64,000 bases of DNA from Rapana venosa. Taxonomy: Eukaryota; Mollusca; Gastropoda; Neogastropoda; Muricidae. Shown piece after piece: positions 37,021 to 48,319 of the stretch (positions are counted from its first letter, which is position 1; each line of letters opens with the position of its first letter). Location: positions 928,172 to 992,171 of the forward strand of contig CM054145.1 of the NCBI GenBank assembly GCA_028751875.1. The letters run 5' to 3'. The notes under the pieces were generated by a model, which saw only the letters and a list, made by a program, of their open reading frames with translations, ran no database searches and was not told where the DNA came from. A program made the position numbers and the translations under genes.

Positions 37021-37984
37021 TGTGTGTGTATGTGTGTATGTGTGTTAGTCTTTAGTTTTAATGACTAACGTCTTTCCACTTTTAAGTGATAACTGATGTA
37101 TGCATGCGTTGTTGTTGTTGTCTTCAATTTAACGTCTGTGCGTGCGTGTGTGCATATGTGTGTGTGTGTCTTTTAGTCTTTAGTTTTAATGACTAGCACC
37201 TTTCCACTGATACCTGATGTATGCGTGTGTGCGTGCGTACATGTGTGTGTGTACACCCATACATCTATGTATATTTGTTTTAACATATATCCACTAAAAA
37301 TTCATATTAGACAGGTAAGGGGGAGGGAAGAAATAAGTTAATGTCAGTGTGTTTGTTTGGACAGTTGAATGAACGATAAAAGGAGAGACGGATCTAACCA
37401 TCAGAAACTCGTGGAACTATACAAAGAGAAAACAGACAGAGTAAAACAAGTGCCAGAATGTGTGTGTGTGTGTGTGTGTGCGCGCGCACACATGCACGTG
37501 TGCCAGCTCATTTGCGCTTGTGTGCATGCGTGTGTGCGAGTGTGTGTGTGTGTGTGTTTTATGACAGGCAATTATTATTGTAGGTAAAATAAAATGAAAT
37601 TGGAACAAGAAAAATGCTTATGTCCAGCCTAAAGTAAACGAGCAACTGGACTTTGAAGCAAACATTCACAAATTCTGAATATCAATAGAAAGTCACTGAA
37701 AACATTTTCAAATGTACAATGGGGAATATTGAGCAAAAAGGTTTTTAAGACTTTGCATTACAAAATCAAATGAAACCTTGAAATGTTTTTTCCACAACAG
37801 CACATAACTCCTGTTACAGATTTTGTTTTAAAAGCATTTAGTTTTAATCTATAAAGTTGTGAGGTAATGTATCTGAGCTTTGCCATACTGTAATGGGGAA
37901 ATTTGAAATAATATTTTTTACAGTTCTAAGTTATTTCAACGTGTTGTTTAGAAATGTTACCAAAATTTGTAACTGATAATTTAA

Positions 37985-38235
37985 TTTGATTCTTGGATTG
38001 TTTTTCCAATGAATTTTAAGTCTTGGATATTGAGAGTAGATAGACTAATTCTCTTGAGGAAGTAGACTAATTCTCTTGATCGTTCCTGATGTTTCACACC
38101 TCTTTTGGCAGCATGATCAGGCCACTCATTATGTACAAGAAAAACAAGATGAGAGGGAACCCAACAAAAAATCACATTTGTTTCTCTTAAAGTCAATGTA
38201 TTAAATGATTAATCTTTGTCACAAAATTTGAATGT
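37985..38235 (-). pseudogene. Retroelement RNase H fragment
   Basis: The minus-strand frame includes VIFCWVPSHLVFLVHNEWPD and HAAKRG, matching the C-terminal RNase H signature V.F.WVPSHVGI.GNE.AD..AK of non-LTR retrotransposons. Key Asp and Gly residues are altered and the flanking frame (to about 38,440) has stops. It is an isolated remnant inside UFSP1 intron 1. Confidence 0.7.
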
Positions 38236-38439
38236 ATTTTTTTATTGAAATAGATCTAAGTGAATGTAATGCTGATTTTGAATGAACACAAGGCATGGGA
38301 ATTGCCAGAAATTCCACAGTATAAGCAGATCATTTTTTTCCCCCAAGGAAGTATGATTTTTCAGTTTTAAGTCCTGGGATGACAAAGGCTGCACCTGCTT
38401 GTTGACTGCTAGGAAGTGACTTGTCTGTATCATGTATTT

Positions 38440-39255
38440 TCAGATGATTGTGTGTGTGTGTGTGTGTGTGTGTGAGTGCATGCGTATGTTGGTCTTCACT
38501 TTTATATCTCTTCACAAAAAGTGATATTAGACAAAATATTGAGTGTATGGGTGAAGGTATGCGTGTGTTCAAGTGTTTACATGCATGTTTGTAAATGTGG
38601 ATAGTGCATTTGCTGAAGCTCATATTTGTTTGTACCCATATCTATATAAGCATGAAAGTGTACCTGTGCCTTGTGTACACGTGTGTGTGTGTATGTGTGT
38701 GTGCATGCGTATGTGTGTTTGTGTGTGTGTTTGTGTGTGTGTATGTTTGAGTGTGTGTGTGTGTGTGTGAAGGTCATTTGGTCAATATTTGTTCCAGATG
38801 GTTCATTGAATAAGCAACACATTTGCTTTTTTGTATTTTTTAGTGTGTGTGTGTGCGTGCGTGCGTGTGTGTGAGTGTGTCTGGCAAGAGTAGGTCTGTG
38901 TACATTTGTGTGTGTGTGTGCATAAGTTTGTGTGTTTGTTGTTTGTGAGTGAGTGTGTGTGGCAAGAATGTCTAGGTATACATTTATTTCAGTGTTGCTG
39001 TGTGTGTGTGTGTGCGCGCGCATGTGTGTGTGCTGTGTGCGTGCGCTCTGTGTGTGTGCTGTGTGTGTGCTGTGTGTGTGTGCTGTGTATGTGTGTGCGT
39101 GCTCTGTGTGTGTGTGTGTGTGTGTGCTTGTGTGTGTGTGCTGTGTGTGTGTGCTGTATGTGTGTGTGCTGTATGTGTGTGTGCTGTATGTGTGTGTGCT
39201 GTATGTGTGTGTGTGTGTGCTGTGTGTGTTCTCTGTGTGTTCTGTGTGTGTGCAG
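38440..39255 (+). repeat. GT-rich simple repeats at the 3' end of UFSP1 intron 1
   Basis: Broken GT, GTGC and GTAT runs fill most of this stretch, including four copies of TGTATGTGTGTGTGC near 39,155-39,210. The exon 2 acceptor TGTGCAG is made from this array and lacks a strong pyrimidine tract. Reading frames of Cys/Val here are repeat artefacts. Confidence 0.85.
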
Positions 39256-40320
39256 GGCTGGGGTTGTGGCTACAGAACGCTGCAGACTGTGTGTAGCTGG
39301 ATCAGACTGCAGCACCCCCACTCCTCACACTCTCCCCCTCCCTCCTCCCAAAGCACCCTCCTCTCCCCACCTCTCTCCTCTCCCTCCCAAACCAGTGCTG
39401 ACAGCCATAATGGCAGTGACCAGTGTGATGTCATCACCGTCATTGACAGTGGTGACATGAACAGCGGCGGTGCCGATGTCATGGATGACGATGTCAGTAA
39501 TGGAGCAAGAACTGGCGCCAGCTCGGCAGAGAGAAGCAGCAGACAGACGGAGGGATCCCAGAACAGCGCCATGACCTCGGCCCAGCTCCCTGCCCCCCCG
39601 AGTCATCAGCACAGAGAGGGCTCAGCCCAGCTCCCTGCCCCCCCAAGTCATCAGCACAGAGAGGGCTCAGCCCAGCTCCCTGCCCCCCCAAGTCATCAGC
39701 ACAGAGAGGGCTCAGCCCAGCTCCCTGCCCCCCCAAGTCATCAGCACAGAGAGGGCTCAGCCCAGCTCACCGCCCCCCCGAGTCATCAGCACAGAGAGGG
39801 CTCAGCTCAGCTCCCTGCCCCCCCGAGTCATCAGCACAGAGAGGGCTCAGCCAGGGCTGGTCTGAGCAGTGGAGAGGAAACGCCACACTCCGCGCCAACA
39901 CTGCAGCAGTCACGGGGCATCGGTGCCACAAGAGGTGACAGTTCACTTCGGGCCACAAGAGGTGACAGTTCACTTCAGGCCACAAGAGGTGACAGTTCAC
40001 TTCAGGCCTCATGTGTAGACGCATGCACACAGGTGTCATGTGTAGACGCATGCACACAGGTGTCGTGTGTAGACGCATGCACACAGGTGTCATGTGTAGA
40101 CGCATGCACACAGGTGTCATGTGTAGACGCATGCACACAGGTGTCGTGTGTAGACGCATGCACACAGGTGTCGTGTGTAGACGCATGCACACAGGTGTCA
40201 TGTCTAGTAGACACCATCCCTGAAGTCGACATGTGGCTACCTCAATGGGGAGGAAAGGGGGGGAGGGGGGGGGGGGGGGGGGGGGGAAGGTCGTCCATGC
40301 AAAGTCGGCACCACTGCTGA
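39256..40320 (+). CDS. UFSP1: UFSP1-like exon 2: catalytic Cys block followed by a long repeat-rich open frame
   Basis: After an acceptor ...TGTGTGTGCAG the frame opens with GWGCGYRTLQTVCSWI, the active-site block of family C78; the nucleophile is the Cys codon at 39,265-39,267. The frame stays open for 1,065 bases to TGA at 40,318. After CSWI comes a Ser/Pro-rich part, an acidic part (VITVIDSGDMNSGG), then three in-frame arrays: six copies of SAQLPAPPSHQHREG (45 bp, 39,577-39,846), three of ATRGDSSLQ (27 bp) and seven of SCVDACTQV (27 bp, about 40,008-40,200). All periods are multiples of three, which favours coding, but known UFSP1 proteins have no such insert. The true 3' end of the exon is unknown. 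A GTGAGG donor at 40,336 follows a poly-G tract (40,258-40,286) whose length is probably unreliable. The Cys block is certain; the repeats being translated is only plausible. Confidence 0.75.
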   Translation, partial: GWGCGYRTLQTVCSWIRLQHPHSSHSPPPSSQSTLLSPPLSSPSQTSADSHNGSDQCDVITVIDSGDMNSGGADVMDDDVSNGARTGASSAERSSRQTEGSQNSAMTSAQLPAPPSHQHREGSAQLPAPPSHQHREGSAQLPAPPSHQHREGSAQLPAPPSHQHREGSAQLTAPPSHQHREGSAQLPAPPSHQHREGSARAGLSSGEETPHSAPTLQQSRGIGATRGDSSLRATRGDSSLQATRGDSSLQASCVDACTQVSCVDACTQVSCVDACTQVSCVDACTQVSCVDACTQVSCVDACTQVSCVDACTQVSCLVDTIPEVDMWLPQWGGKGGRGGGGGGGRSSMQSRHHC

Positions 40321-40800
40321 ACTGCAGAGCTCTAGGTGAGGAACAGAAAAAATCAAATCATCTCCTGAACTCGCCTCTCTTTGCAGCTTCTGCATTTTAG
40401 GGGGTGGGTTTTTGTGTGTGGTCTGTCTCTGTGTGCGTGCGCGCATGGGCGCATGCATGTTTGTGTGTGTGTGCATGTGTGTGTGTGTGTGTGTGTGTGA
40501 GCAAGTGATTGGACAAAGAGTGTCTCTGTGTGTTTTGGATACTGAAATAACACTTACTTTCATTCATGAATTTTTCATCTTTGTATGGCTGTGTGTCTTC
40601 CTGGGCTGGCCATGTTTGTAAAACACACACATCACAATTATGTCTCCACTTGTGTTAGAACTTTCAGCTGTTGTTTTTATTTTCTTATTTGCAAGTCCAT
40701 TTTAATATGTCAGTGGAGTCTTTTATATATATGTATATATATATATATATATAAAATTGTTGTTGTTGTTGTTGATATGCGTGGTATTTATTGTCAACAG

Positions 40801-40871
40801 GGGGGGACTCTGACGCCTCGTCCAAAGGGATCATGGGAGTGTGTCTGGATCCAGGGGCGCTTCTTGTCGTG
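40801..40871 (+). CDS. UFSP1: UFSP1-like exon with GGDSDASSKG motif
   Basis: The 71-bp exon sits between acceptor TTGTCAACAG and donor GTATTT. It reads GGDSDASSKGIMGVC, then LDPGALLVV, beginning in phase 1 and ending in phase 0. In UFSP1 this is the segment just before the catalytic Asp and His, and the usual continuation is LVLDPHY. Joining its last codon GTG to the exon at 49,328 gives LLVV-DPHY, a perfect phase-0 fit across 8.5 kb. The phase-1 start requires one base from the previous exon; a donor at 40,336 would supply a G and give GGD. Confidence 0.85.
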
Positions 40872-40926
40872 GTATTTATTTTATTTTGTGTGATTTTCTT
40901 CTCTCTTCTGCTGGGCCTTTCTTCTT

Positions 40927-43834
40927 CCTTTTGTGACATGACATACAAAAATCGACACCCCCCAAAAAACCCCAAAAAAATCAAAAGCAAAAATCAGCCT
41001 TTTCTGTGTATATTTTCTTTTGGTGGGGTGGGGGGGGGGGGGGGAGCAATAAAATGGGTAGGAAGCAATGCTGTGCTGCTTTGTGTCAGCACTGAAAGCA
41101 GTCTGTGTGTTGGACAGCAGTGATGGTAGGAAGGAAGCAGTGATGGTAGGAAGGAGAGATGATAGGAAGGAAGCAGAGATGGTAGGAAGGAAGCAGAGAT
41201 GATAGGAAGGAAGCAGAGATGGTAGGAAGGAAGCAGTGATGGTAGGAAGGAAGCAGAGATGGTAGGAAGGAAGCAGAGATGGTAGGAAGGAAGCAGTGAT
41301 GGTAGGAAGCAGATTTGATAGGAAGGAAGGAGAGATGATAGAAAGGAAGCAGAGATGGTAGGAAGGAAGCAGTGATGATAGGAAGGAAGCAGAGATGGTA
41401 GGAAGGAAGCAGAGATGGTAGGAAGGAGAGATGATAGGAAGGAAGGGGAGATGATAGGAAGGAAGGGGAGATGATAGGAAGGAAGCAGTGATGGTAGGAA
41501 GGAAGCAGAGATGGTAGGAAGGAAGCAGAGATGGTAGGAAGGAAGCAGTGATGGTAGGAAGGAAGCAGAGATGGTAGGAAGGAAGCAGAGATGGTAGGAA
41601 GGAAGCAGAGATGGTAGGAAGGAAGCAGAGATGGTAGGAAGGAAGCAGTGATGGTAGGAAGGAAGCAGAGATGGTAGGAAGGAAGCAGAGATGGTAGGAA
41701 GGAAGCACAGATGGTAGGAAGGAAGCACAGATGGTAGGAAGGAGAGATGATAGGAAGGAAGGAGAGATGATAGGAAGGAAGGAGAGATGATAGGAAGGAA
41801 GGAGAGATGGTAGGAAGGAAGGAGAGATGGTAGGAAGGAAGCAGAGATGGTAGGAACTGAACTGCAGCAGTCAGCACTGACAATTCTTCAGTGGTCACTG
41901 AACACTGAACTGCTGCAGTCACTGACAATTCTTCAGTGGTCACTGAACACTGAACTGCTGCAGTCATCACTGACAATTCTTCAGTGGTCACTGAACACTG
42001 AACTGTTGCAGTCATCTAGTGTTTGCCTGCAAGAATGGATTGTTTCCATCATTCAGGGGTGAACAGAGCAGTGATTAACTCATCCTGTACTGGCTGATTG
42101 CTTTCATCTATGTGCTCTACATACTGGCCATTTGTGTAGGTTTCAAGGACATTTTTAGAAATAAAAATGCAAGCAAATACTAATGTGAAAATGTGTAGTT
42201 AGATGTGGGATGAAATGTGCTAGGCCAAGTTCAACGACATTCGCTTTATCATTTAATATTTATCAATGGGTTGGTTTTAAAAAAATCCTTATTTTCAAAT
42301 TTGACAAGAAAGGGGTGCAGTATTTTCATAGAATAAAAATTCATAAGTATATCTCACATATTTAACTGTTAAACTAGAATGATCAGCTGTGTCTGCATAA
42401 TGGACATTCACCGAGGAATCGGTACAACGTCAGCAGGCCACATATAAACTGACACATGGCCACAGTAGACACTTAACTACCAAGCAGAGAGACAAACTCT
42501 GTCCCATTCATTCTCTAAATATAGTACTGAAACAAAGGCTTTCGCTCCAAGTCTAATAGTACATTTGCACTCTTAAGTGATTCTAGAATACAACTGTACC
42601 CTACAGTTTTTCACTTCCTTTTGACTGTAAAGTTGAAGGTCATTATGGCATATGGTAGTAGCCAACAGAAGGAAGCATCAGGTACACTATAGGGTGTTAG
42701 AAGAAAAACTGTACGGGCTGGTGGATGCCCTACAGACGACTGCTACATTCCTTAGGCGAACTGGTCTCTTGGTGTAAAACAATAAGGCATCGAAAAGAAG
42801 AAGACTATAGGGTGTTATAGTATAAAAAGAGTTTCAGCATCAGGTACACTATAGCGTGTTATAGTATAACAAGTTTCAGCATCAGGTACACTATAGCATG
42901 TCATAGTTTAGTATAAAAGCAGTATCAGCATCAGGTACACTATAGCATGTTATAGTATAGTATAAAAGCAGTTTCAGCATCAGGTACACTATAGCATGTC
43001 GTAGTATAGTATAAAAGCAGTTTCAGCATCAGATATAGGCATGTCATAGTATAAAAAGAGTTTCAGCATCAGGTACACTATAGCATGTTATAAGCAGTAT
43101 CAGCATCAGGTACATTATAGCGTGTTATAGTATAACAAGTTTCAGCATCAGGTACACCATAGCGTGTTATAGTATAACAAGTGTCAGCATCAGGTACACT
43201 ATAGCGTGTTATAGTATAACAAGTGTCAGCATCAGGTACACTATAGCGTGTTATAGTATAACAAGTGTCAGCATCAGGTACACTATAGCGTGTTATAGTA
43301 TAACAAGTTTCAGCATCAGGTACACCATAGCGTGTTATAGTATAGTATAAAAGCAGTTTCAGGTACACTATAGCGTGTTATAGTATAGTATAAAAGCAGT
43401 TTCAGGTACACTATAGCGTGTTATAGTATAGTATAAAAGCAGTTTCAGGTACACTATAGCGTGTTATAGTATAGTATAAAAGCAGTTTCAGGTACACTAT
43501 AGCGTGTTATAGTATAGTATAAAAGCAGTTTCAGGTACACTATAGCGTGTTAAAGTATAGTATAAAAGCAGTTTCAGGTACACTATAGCGTGTTATAGTA
43601 TAGTATAAAAGCAGTTTCAGGTACACTATAGCGTGTTATAGTATAGTATAAAAGCATTTTCAGGTACACTATAGCGTGTTATAGTATAGTATAAAGCAGT
43701 TTCAGGTACACTATAGCGTGTTATAGTATAGTATAAAAGCAGTTTCAGGTACACTATAGCGTGTTATAGTATAGTATAAAAGCAGTTTCAGGTACACTAT
43801 AGCGTGTTATAGTATAGTATAAAAGCAGTTTCAG
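40927..43834 (+). repeat. 2.9-kb tandem duplication, copy 1 (UFSP1 intron)
   Basis: This unit runs from CCTTTTGTGACATGACATAC to ...AAAAGCAGTTTCAG and is repeated at once at 43,835. It contains, in order: a poly-G tract; a GAAGGAAGCAGAGATGGTAG minisatellite (about 41,118-41,855); about four copies of a 45-bp ACTGACAATTCTTCAGTGG repeat (41,862-42,015); about 700 bp of unique sequence; and a CAGGTACACTATAGCGTG minisatellite (42,800-43,834). The Leu/Ser/Pro and Tyr-rich frames on the reverse strand are repeat artefacts. Confidence 0.95.
42705..42808 (+). repeat. Dispersed repeat fragment ending in AAGGCATCGAAAAGAAGAAG
   Basis: A non-tandem stretch (GTACGGGCTGGTGGATGCCC ... CTCTTGGTGTAAAACAATAA) ends in a GAA-rich tail, which looks like the 3' end of a LINE or SINE. 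It is present again at about 45,612-45,713 because of the large duplication. No family was assigned. Confidence 0.4.
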
Positions 43835-46742
43835 CCTTTTGTGACATGACATACAAAAATCGACACCCCCAAAAAACCCCAAAAAAATCAAAAGCAAAAT
43901 CAGCCTTTTCTGTGTATATTTTCTTTTGGTGGGGTGGGGGGGGGGGGGGGAGCAATAAAATGGGTAGGAAGCAATGCTGTGCTGCTTTGTGTCAGCACTG
44001 AAAGCAGTCTGTGTGTTGGACAGCAGTGATGGTAGGAAGGAAGCAGTGATGGTAGGAAGGAGAGATGATAGGAAGGAAGCAGAGATGGTAGGAAGGAAGC
44101 AGAGATGATAGGAAGGAAGCAGAGATGGTAGGAAGGAAGCAGTGATGGTAGGAAGGAAGCAGAGATGGTAGGAAGGAAGCAGAGATGGTAGGAAGGAAGC
44201 AGTGATGGTAGGAAGCAGATTTGATAGGAAGGAAGGAGAGATGATAGAAAGGAAGCAGAGATGGTAGGAAGGAAGCAGTGATGATAGGAAGGAAGCAGAG
44301 ATGGTAGGAAGGAAGCAGAGATGGTAGGAAGGAGAGATGATAGGAAGGAAGGGGAGATGATAGGAAGGAAGGGGAGATGATAGGAAGGAAGCAGTGATGG
44401 TAGGAAGGAAGCAGAGATGGTAGGAAGGAAGCAGAGATGGTAGGAAGGAAGCAGTGATGGTAGGAAGGAAGCAGAGATGGTAGGAAGGAAGCAGAGATGG
44501 TAGGAAGGAAGCAGAGATGGTAGGAAGGAAGCAGAGATGGTAGGAAGGAAGCAGTGATGGTAGGAAGGAAGCAGAGATGGTAGGAAGGAAGCAGAGATGG
44601 TAGGAAGGAAGCACAGATGGTAGGAAGGAAGCACAGATGGTAGGAAGGAGAGATGATAGGAAGGAAGGAGAGATGATAGGAAGGAAGCAGAGATGGTAGG
44701 AAGGAAGCAGAGATGGTAGGAAGGAAGCAGAGATGGTAGGAAGGAAGCGAGATGGTAGGAACTGAACTGCTTCAGTCAGCACTGACAATTCTGCAGTGGT
44801 CACTGAACACTGAACTGCTGCAGTCACTGACAATTCTTCAGTGGTCACTGAACACTGAACTGCTGCAGTCATCACTGACAATTCTTCAGTGGTCACTGAA
44901 CACTGAACTGTTGCAGTCATCTAGTGTTTGCCTGCAAGAATGGATTGTTTCCATCATTCAGGGGTGAACAGAGCAGTGATTAACTCATCCTGTACTGGCT
45001 GATTGCTTTCATCTATGTGCTCTACATACTGGCCATTTGTGTAGGTTTCAAGGACATTTTTAGAAATAAAAATGCAAGCAAATACTAATGTGAAAATGTG
45101 TAGTTAGATGTGGGATGAAATGTGCTAGGCCAAGTTCAACGACATTCGCTTTATCATTTAATATTTATCAATGGGTTGGTTTTAAAAAAATCCTTATTTT
45201 CAAATTTGACAAGAAAGGGGTGCAGTATTTTCATAGAATAAAAATTCATAAGTATATCTCACATATTTAACTGTTAAACTAGAATGATCAGCTGTGTCTG
45301 CATAATGGACATTCACCGAGGAATCGGTACAACGTCAGCAGGCCACATATAAACTGACACATGGCCACAGTAGACACTTAACTACCAAGCAGAGAGACAA
45401 ACTCTGTCCCATTCATTCTCTAAATATAGTACTGAAACAAAGGCTTTCGCTCCAAGTCTAATAGTACATTTGCACTCTTAAGTGATTCTAGAATACAACT
45501 GTACCCTACAGTTTTTCACTTCCTTTTGACTGTAAAGTTGAAGGTCATTATGGCATATGGTAGTAGCCAACAGAAGGAAGCATCAGGTACACTATAGGGT
45601 GTTAGAAGAAAAACTGTACGGGCTGGTGGATGCCCTACAGACGACTGCTACATTCCTTAGGCGAACTGGTCTCTTGGTGTAAAACAATAAGGCATCGAAA
45701 AGAAGAAGACTATAGGGTGTTATAGTATAAAAAGAGTTTCAGCATCAGGTACACTATAGCGTGTTATAGTATAACAAGTTTCAGCATCAGGTACACTATA
45801 GCATGTCATAGTTTAGTATAAAAGCAGTATCAGCATCAGGTACACTATAGCATGTTATAGTATAGTATAAAAGCAGTTTCAGCATCAGGTACACTATAGC
45901 ATGTCGTAGTATAGTATAAAAGCAGTTTCAGCATCAGATATAGGCATGTCATAGTATAAAAAGAGTTTCAGCATCAGGTACACTATAGCATGTTATAAGC
46001 AGTATCAGCATCAGGTACATTATAGCGTGTTATAGTATAACAAGTTTCAGCATCAGGTACACCATAGCGTGTTATAGTATAACAAGTGTCAGCATCAGGT
46101 ACACTATAGCGTGTTATAGTATAACAAGTGTCAGCATCAGGTACACTATAGCGTGTTATAGTATAACAAGTGTCAGCATCAGGTACACTATAGCGTGTTA
46201 TAGTATAACAAGTTTCAGCATCAGGTACACCATAGCGTGTTATAGTATAGTATAAAAGCAGTTTCAGGTACACTATAGCGTGTTATAGTATAGTATAAAA
46301 GCAGTTTCAGGTACACTATAGCGTGTTATAGTATAGTATAAAAGCAGTTTCAGGTACACTATAGCGTGTTATAGTATAGTATAAAAGCAGTTTCAGGTAC
46401 ACTATAGCGTGTTATAGTATAGTATAAAAGCAGTTTCAGGTACACTATAGCGTGTTAAAGTATAGTATAAAAGCAGTTTCAGGTACACTATAGCGTGTTA
46501 TAGTATAGTATAAAAGCAGTTTCAGGTACACTATAGCGTGTTATAGTATAGTATAAAAGCATTTTCAGGTACACTATAGCGTGTTATAGTATAGTATAAA
46601 AGCAGTTTCAGGTACACTATAGCGTGTTATAGTATAGTATAAAAGCAGTTTCAGGTACACTATAGCGTGTTATAGTATAGTATAAAAGCAGTTTCAGGTA
46701 CACTATAGCGTGTTATAGTATAGTATAAAAGCAGTTTCAGCC
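43835..46742 (+). repeat. 2.9-kb tandem duplication, copy 2 (UFSP1 intron)
   Basis: This copy is collinear with copy 1 at an offset of about 2,905-2,908 bp over its whole length. Differences are confined mostly to a few single bases, small indels near the start, and the number and type of GGTAGGAAGGAAGCAGAGAT units at 44,640-44,760. It ends at TTTCAGCC followed by TAAGACCCC, while copy 1 runs TTTCAGCC straight into TTTTGTGAC, so both junctions share CC. Confidence 0.95.
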
Positions 46743-46857
46743 TAAGACCCCTGATCTGACAGGCGTGGGTTGAAGCCTCAGCTGTGACCAGTGTGCTATG
46801 AAGGGCTGTGCCAGGAGTAAACAGCAGTGCTAAAATAAATAAATAAATAAATAAATT
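46742..46857 (+). mobile_element. Small SINE-like fragment with AAAT tail
   Basis: CTGATCTGACAGGCGTGGG followed by TTGAAGCCTC resembles a tRNA-type B box region, and the segment ends in six AAAT units (46,830-46,857). It directly abuts the end of the 2.9-kb duplication. No target-site duplication was identified. Confidence 0.4.
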
Positions 46858-47324
46858 ACATATAAAAACCCCACAGCAGTGCCGACTCCTTTCCATGGCA
46901 AGATGTCGGATGGATTTTTTCCTGTTCCTCAGCTAGGGCTCCAAGCTTCACCAGTAGTGAGATTTCGCGTATGCGACAGTTTGTTCCCACCATGAAGGTA
47001 GCCGCATTCCGCCTTTGAGAATAGGACGAGATGTAACCAAGGTCTTGCAGGACATCTGGCACACATGCGTCACACACGTGTGCATGCGCATGTCTTGCTT
47101 TGTGCGTGATGTGCTGTGAGCCTGAGTGTGTGTGTGTGTGTGTATCACTGATTGCTGGTGGGTTTAAATGAGCACTTTGTTTGGTTTTGTTGTTGTTAGT
47201 TGGGGTTGGTGGGTTTTTTTCCTTGGCTAGAGGTTCGAGGTTTACCATGGGTGAGATTTTGTGAATGTACAGCCATGTTTTTACCCACCATGAAGGTAGC
47301 CACATTCTGACTTCAGGGATAATG

Positions 47325-48215
47325 TTGTTTTGACTGATGGCTGTTTTCTTGTCGTTGTGATGACTGTTGTTGTTGTTGTGACTGATGGCTGTTTTCTTGT
47401 CGTTGTGATGACTGTTGTTGTTGTGACTGATGGCTGTTTTCTTGTCGTTGTGATGACTGTTGTTGTTGTGACTGATTGCTGTTTACTTGTCGTTGTGATG
47501 ACTGTTGTTGTTGTGGCTGTTTGCTGTTTTCTTGTGATGACTGTTGTTGTTGTGACTGATGGCTGTTTTCTTGTCGTTGTGATGACTGTTGTTGTTGTGA
47601 CTGATTGCTGTTTTCTTGTTGTTGTGATGACTGTTGTTGTGACTGATTGCTGTTTACTTGTCGTTGTGATGACTGTTGTTGTTTTGACTGATGGCTGTTT
47701 TCTTGTCGTTGTGATGACTGTTGTTGTTGTTGTGACTGATTGCTGTTTACTTGTCATTGTGATGACTGTTGTTGTTGTTGTTGTGACTGATTGCTGTTTT
47801 CTTGTCGTTGTGATGACTGTTGTTGTGACTGATGGCTGTTTTCTTGTCGTTGTGATGACTGTTGTTGTTTTGACTGATTGCTGTTTTCTTGTCGTTGTGA
47901 TGACTGTTGTTGTTGTGACTGATTGCTGTTTTCTTGTGATGACTGTTGTTGTTGTGACTGATTGCTGTTTTCTTGTTGTTGTGATGACTGTTGTTGTTGT
48001 GACTGATTGCTGTTTTCTTGTCGTTGTGATGACTGTTGTTGTTTTGACTGATTGCTGTTTTCTTGTCGTTGTGATGACTTGTTGTGGTGACTGATTGCTG
48101 TTTTCTTGTGATGACTGTTGTTGTGACTGATTGCTGTTTTCTTGTTGTTGTGATGACTGTTGTTGTTGTGACTGATTGCTGTTTTCTTGTCGTTGTGATG
48201 ACTGTTTCTGTTCAC
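47325..48215 (+). repeat. 45-bp GTT-rich minisatellite
   Basis: About twenty units of GACTGATTGCTGTTTTCTTG TCGTTGTGATGACTGTTGTT vary by GTT steps (42-48 bp). All steps are multiples of three, so a 254-codon repeat frame stays open. It has no start context or homology and lies within a UFSP1 intron. Confidence 0.92.
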
Positions 48216-48319
48216 CTAGTCATAAGTTTTCAGATATTTTTTGTCATTTCATTGTTTTTGCATTGAGCTCATCTGTGGCATTGTGTCTGAGCGCTTTTTT
48301 TAAGGTAAAGTATTGTGCA

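Noticed and set aside
37369..37470. Small exon reading MNDKRRDGSNHQKLVELYKE
   Set aside because: There is no convincing acceptor or donor pair and it runs straight into a GT repeat; no link to UFSP1 motifs.
40287..40335. KVVHAKSAPLL as a firm UFSP1 segment
   Set aside because: The resemblance to the family is short, needs a frame change across a poly-G tract, and leaves the segment about ten residues short. It is kept only as a possibility under the missing-middle finding.
42800..43834. CRISPR-like array
   Set aside because: Units are contiguous, with no unique spacers and no cas genes, in a eukaryotic context.
40881..44920. Leu/Pro/Ser-rich frames of 240-390 codons on the minus strand
   Set aside because: They translate the GGAAGGAAGCAGAGATGGTA minisatellite and its duplicate; there is no conserved domain and frame choice is arbitrary.
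47330..48094. 254-codon frame rich in Val and Thr
   Set aside because: The 45-bp repeat period and GTT-step variation keep it open automatically, and it lies inside a UFSP1 intron.
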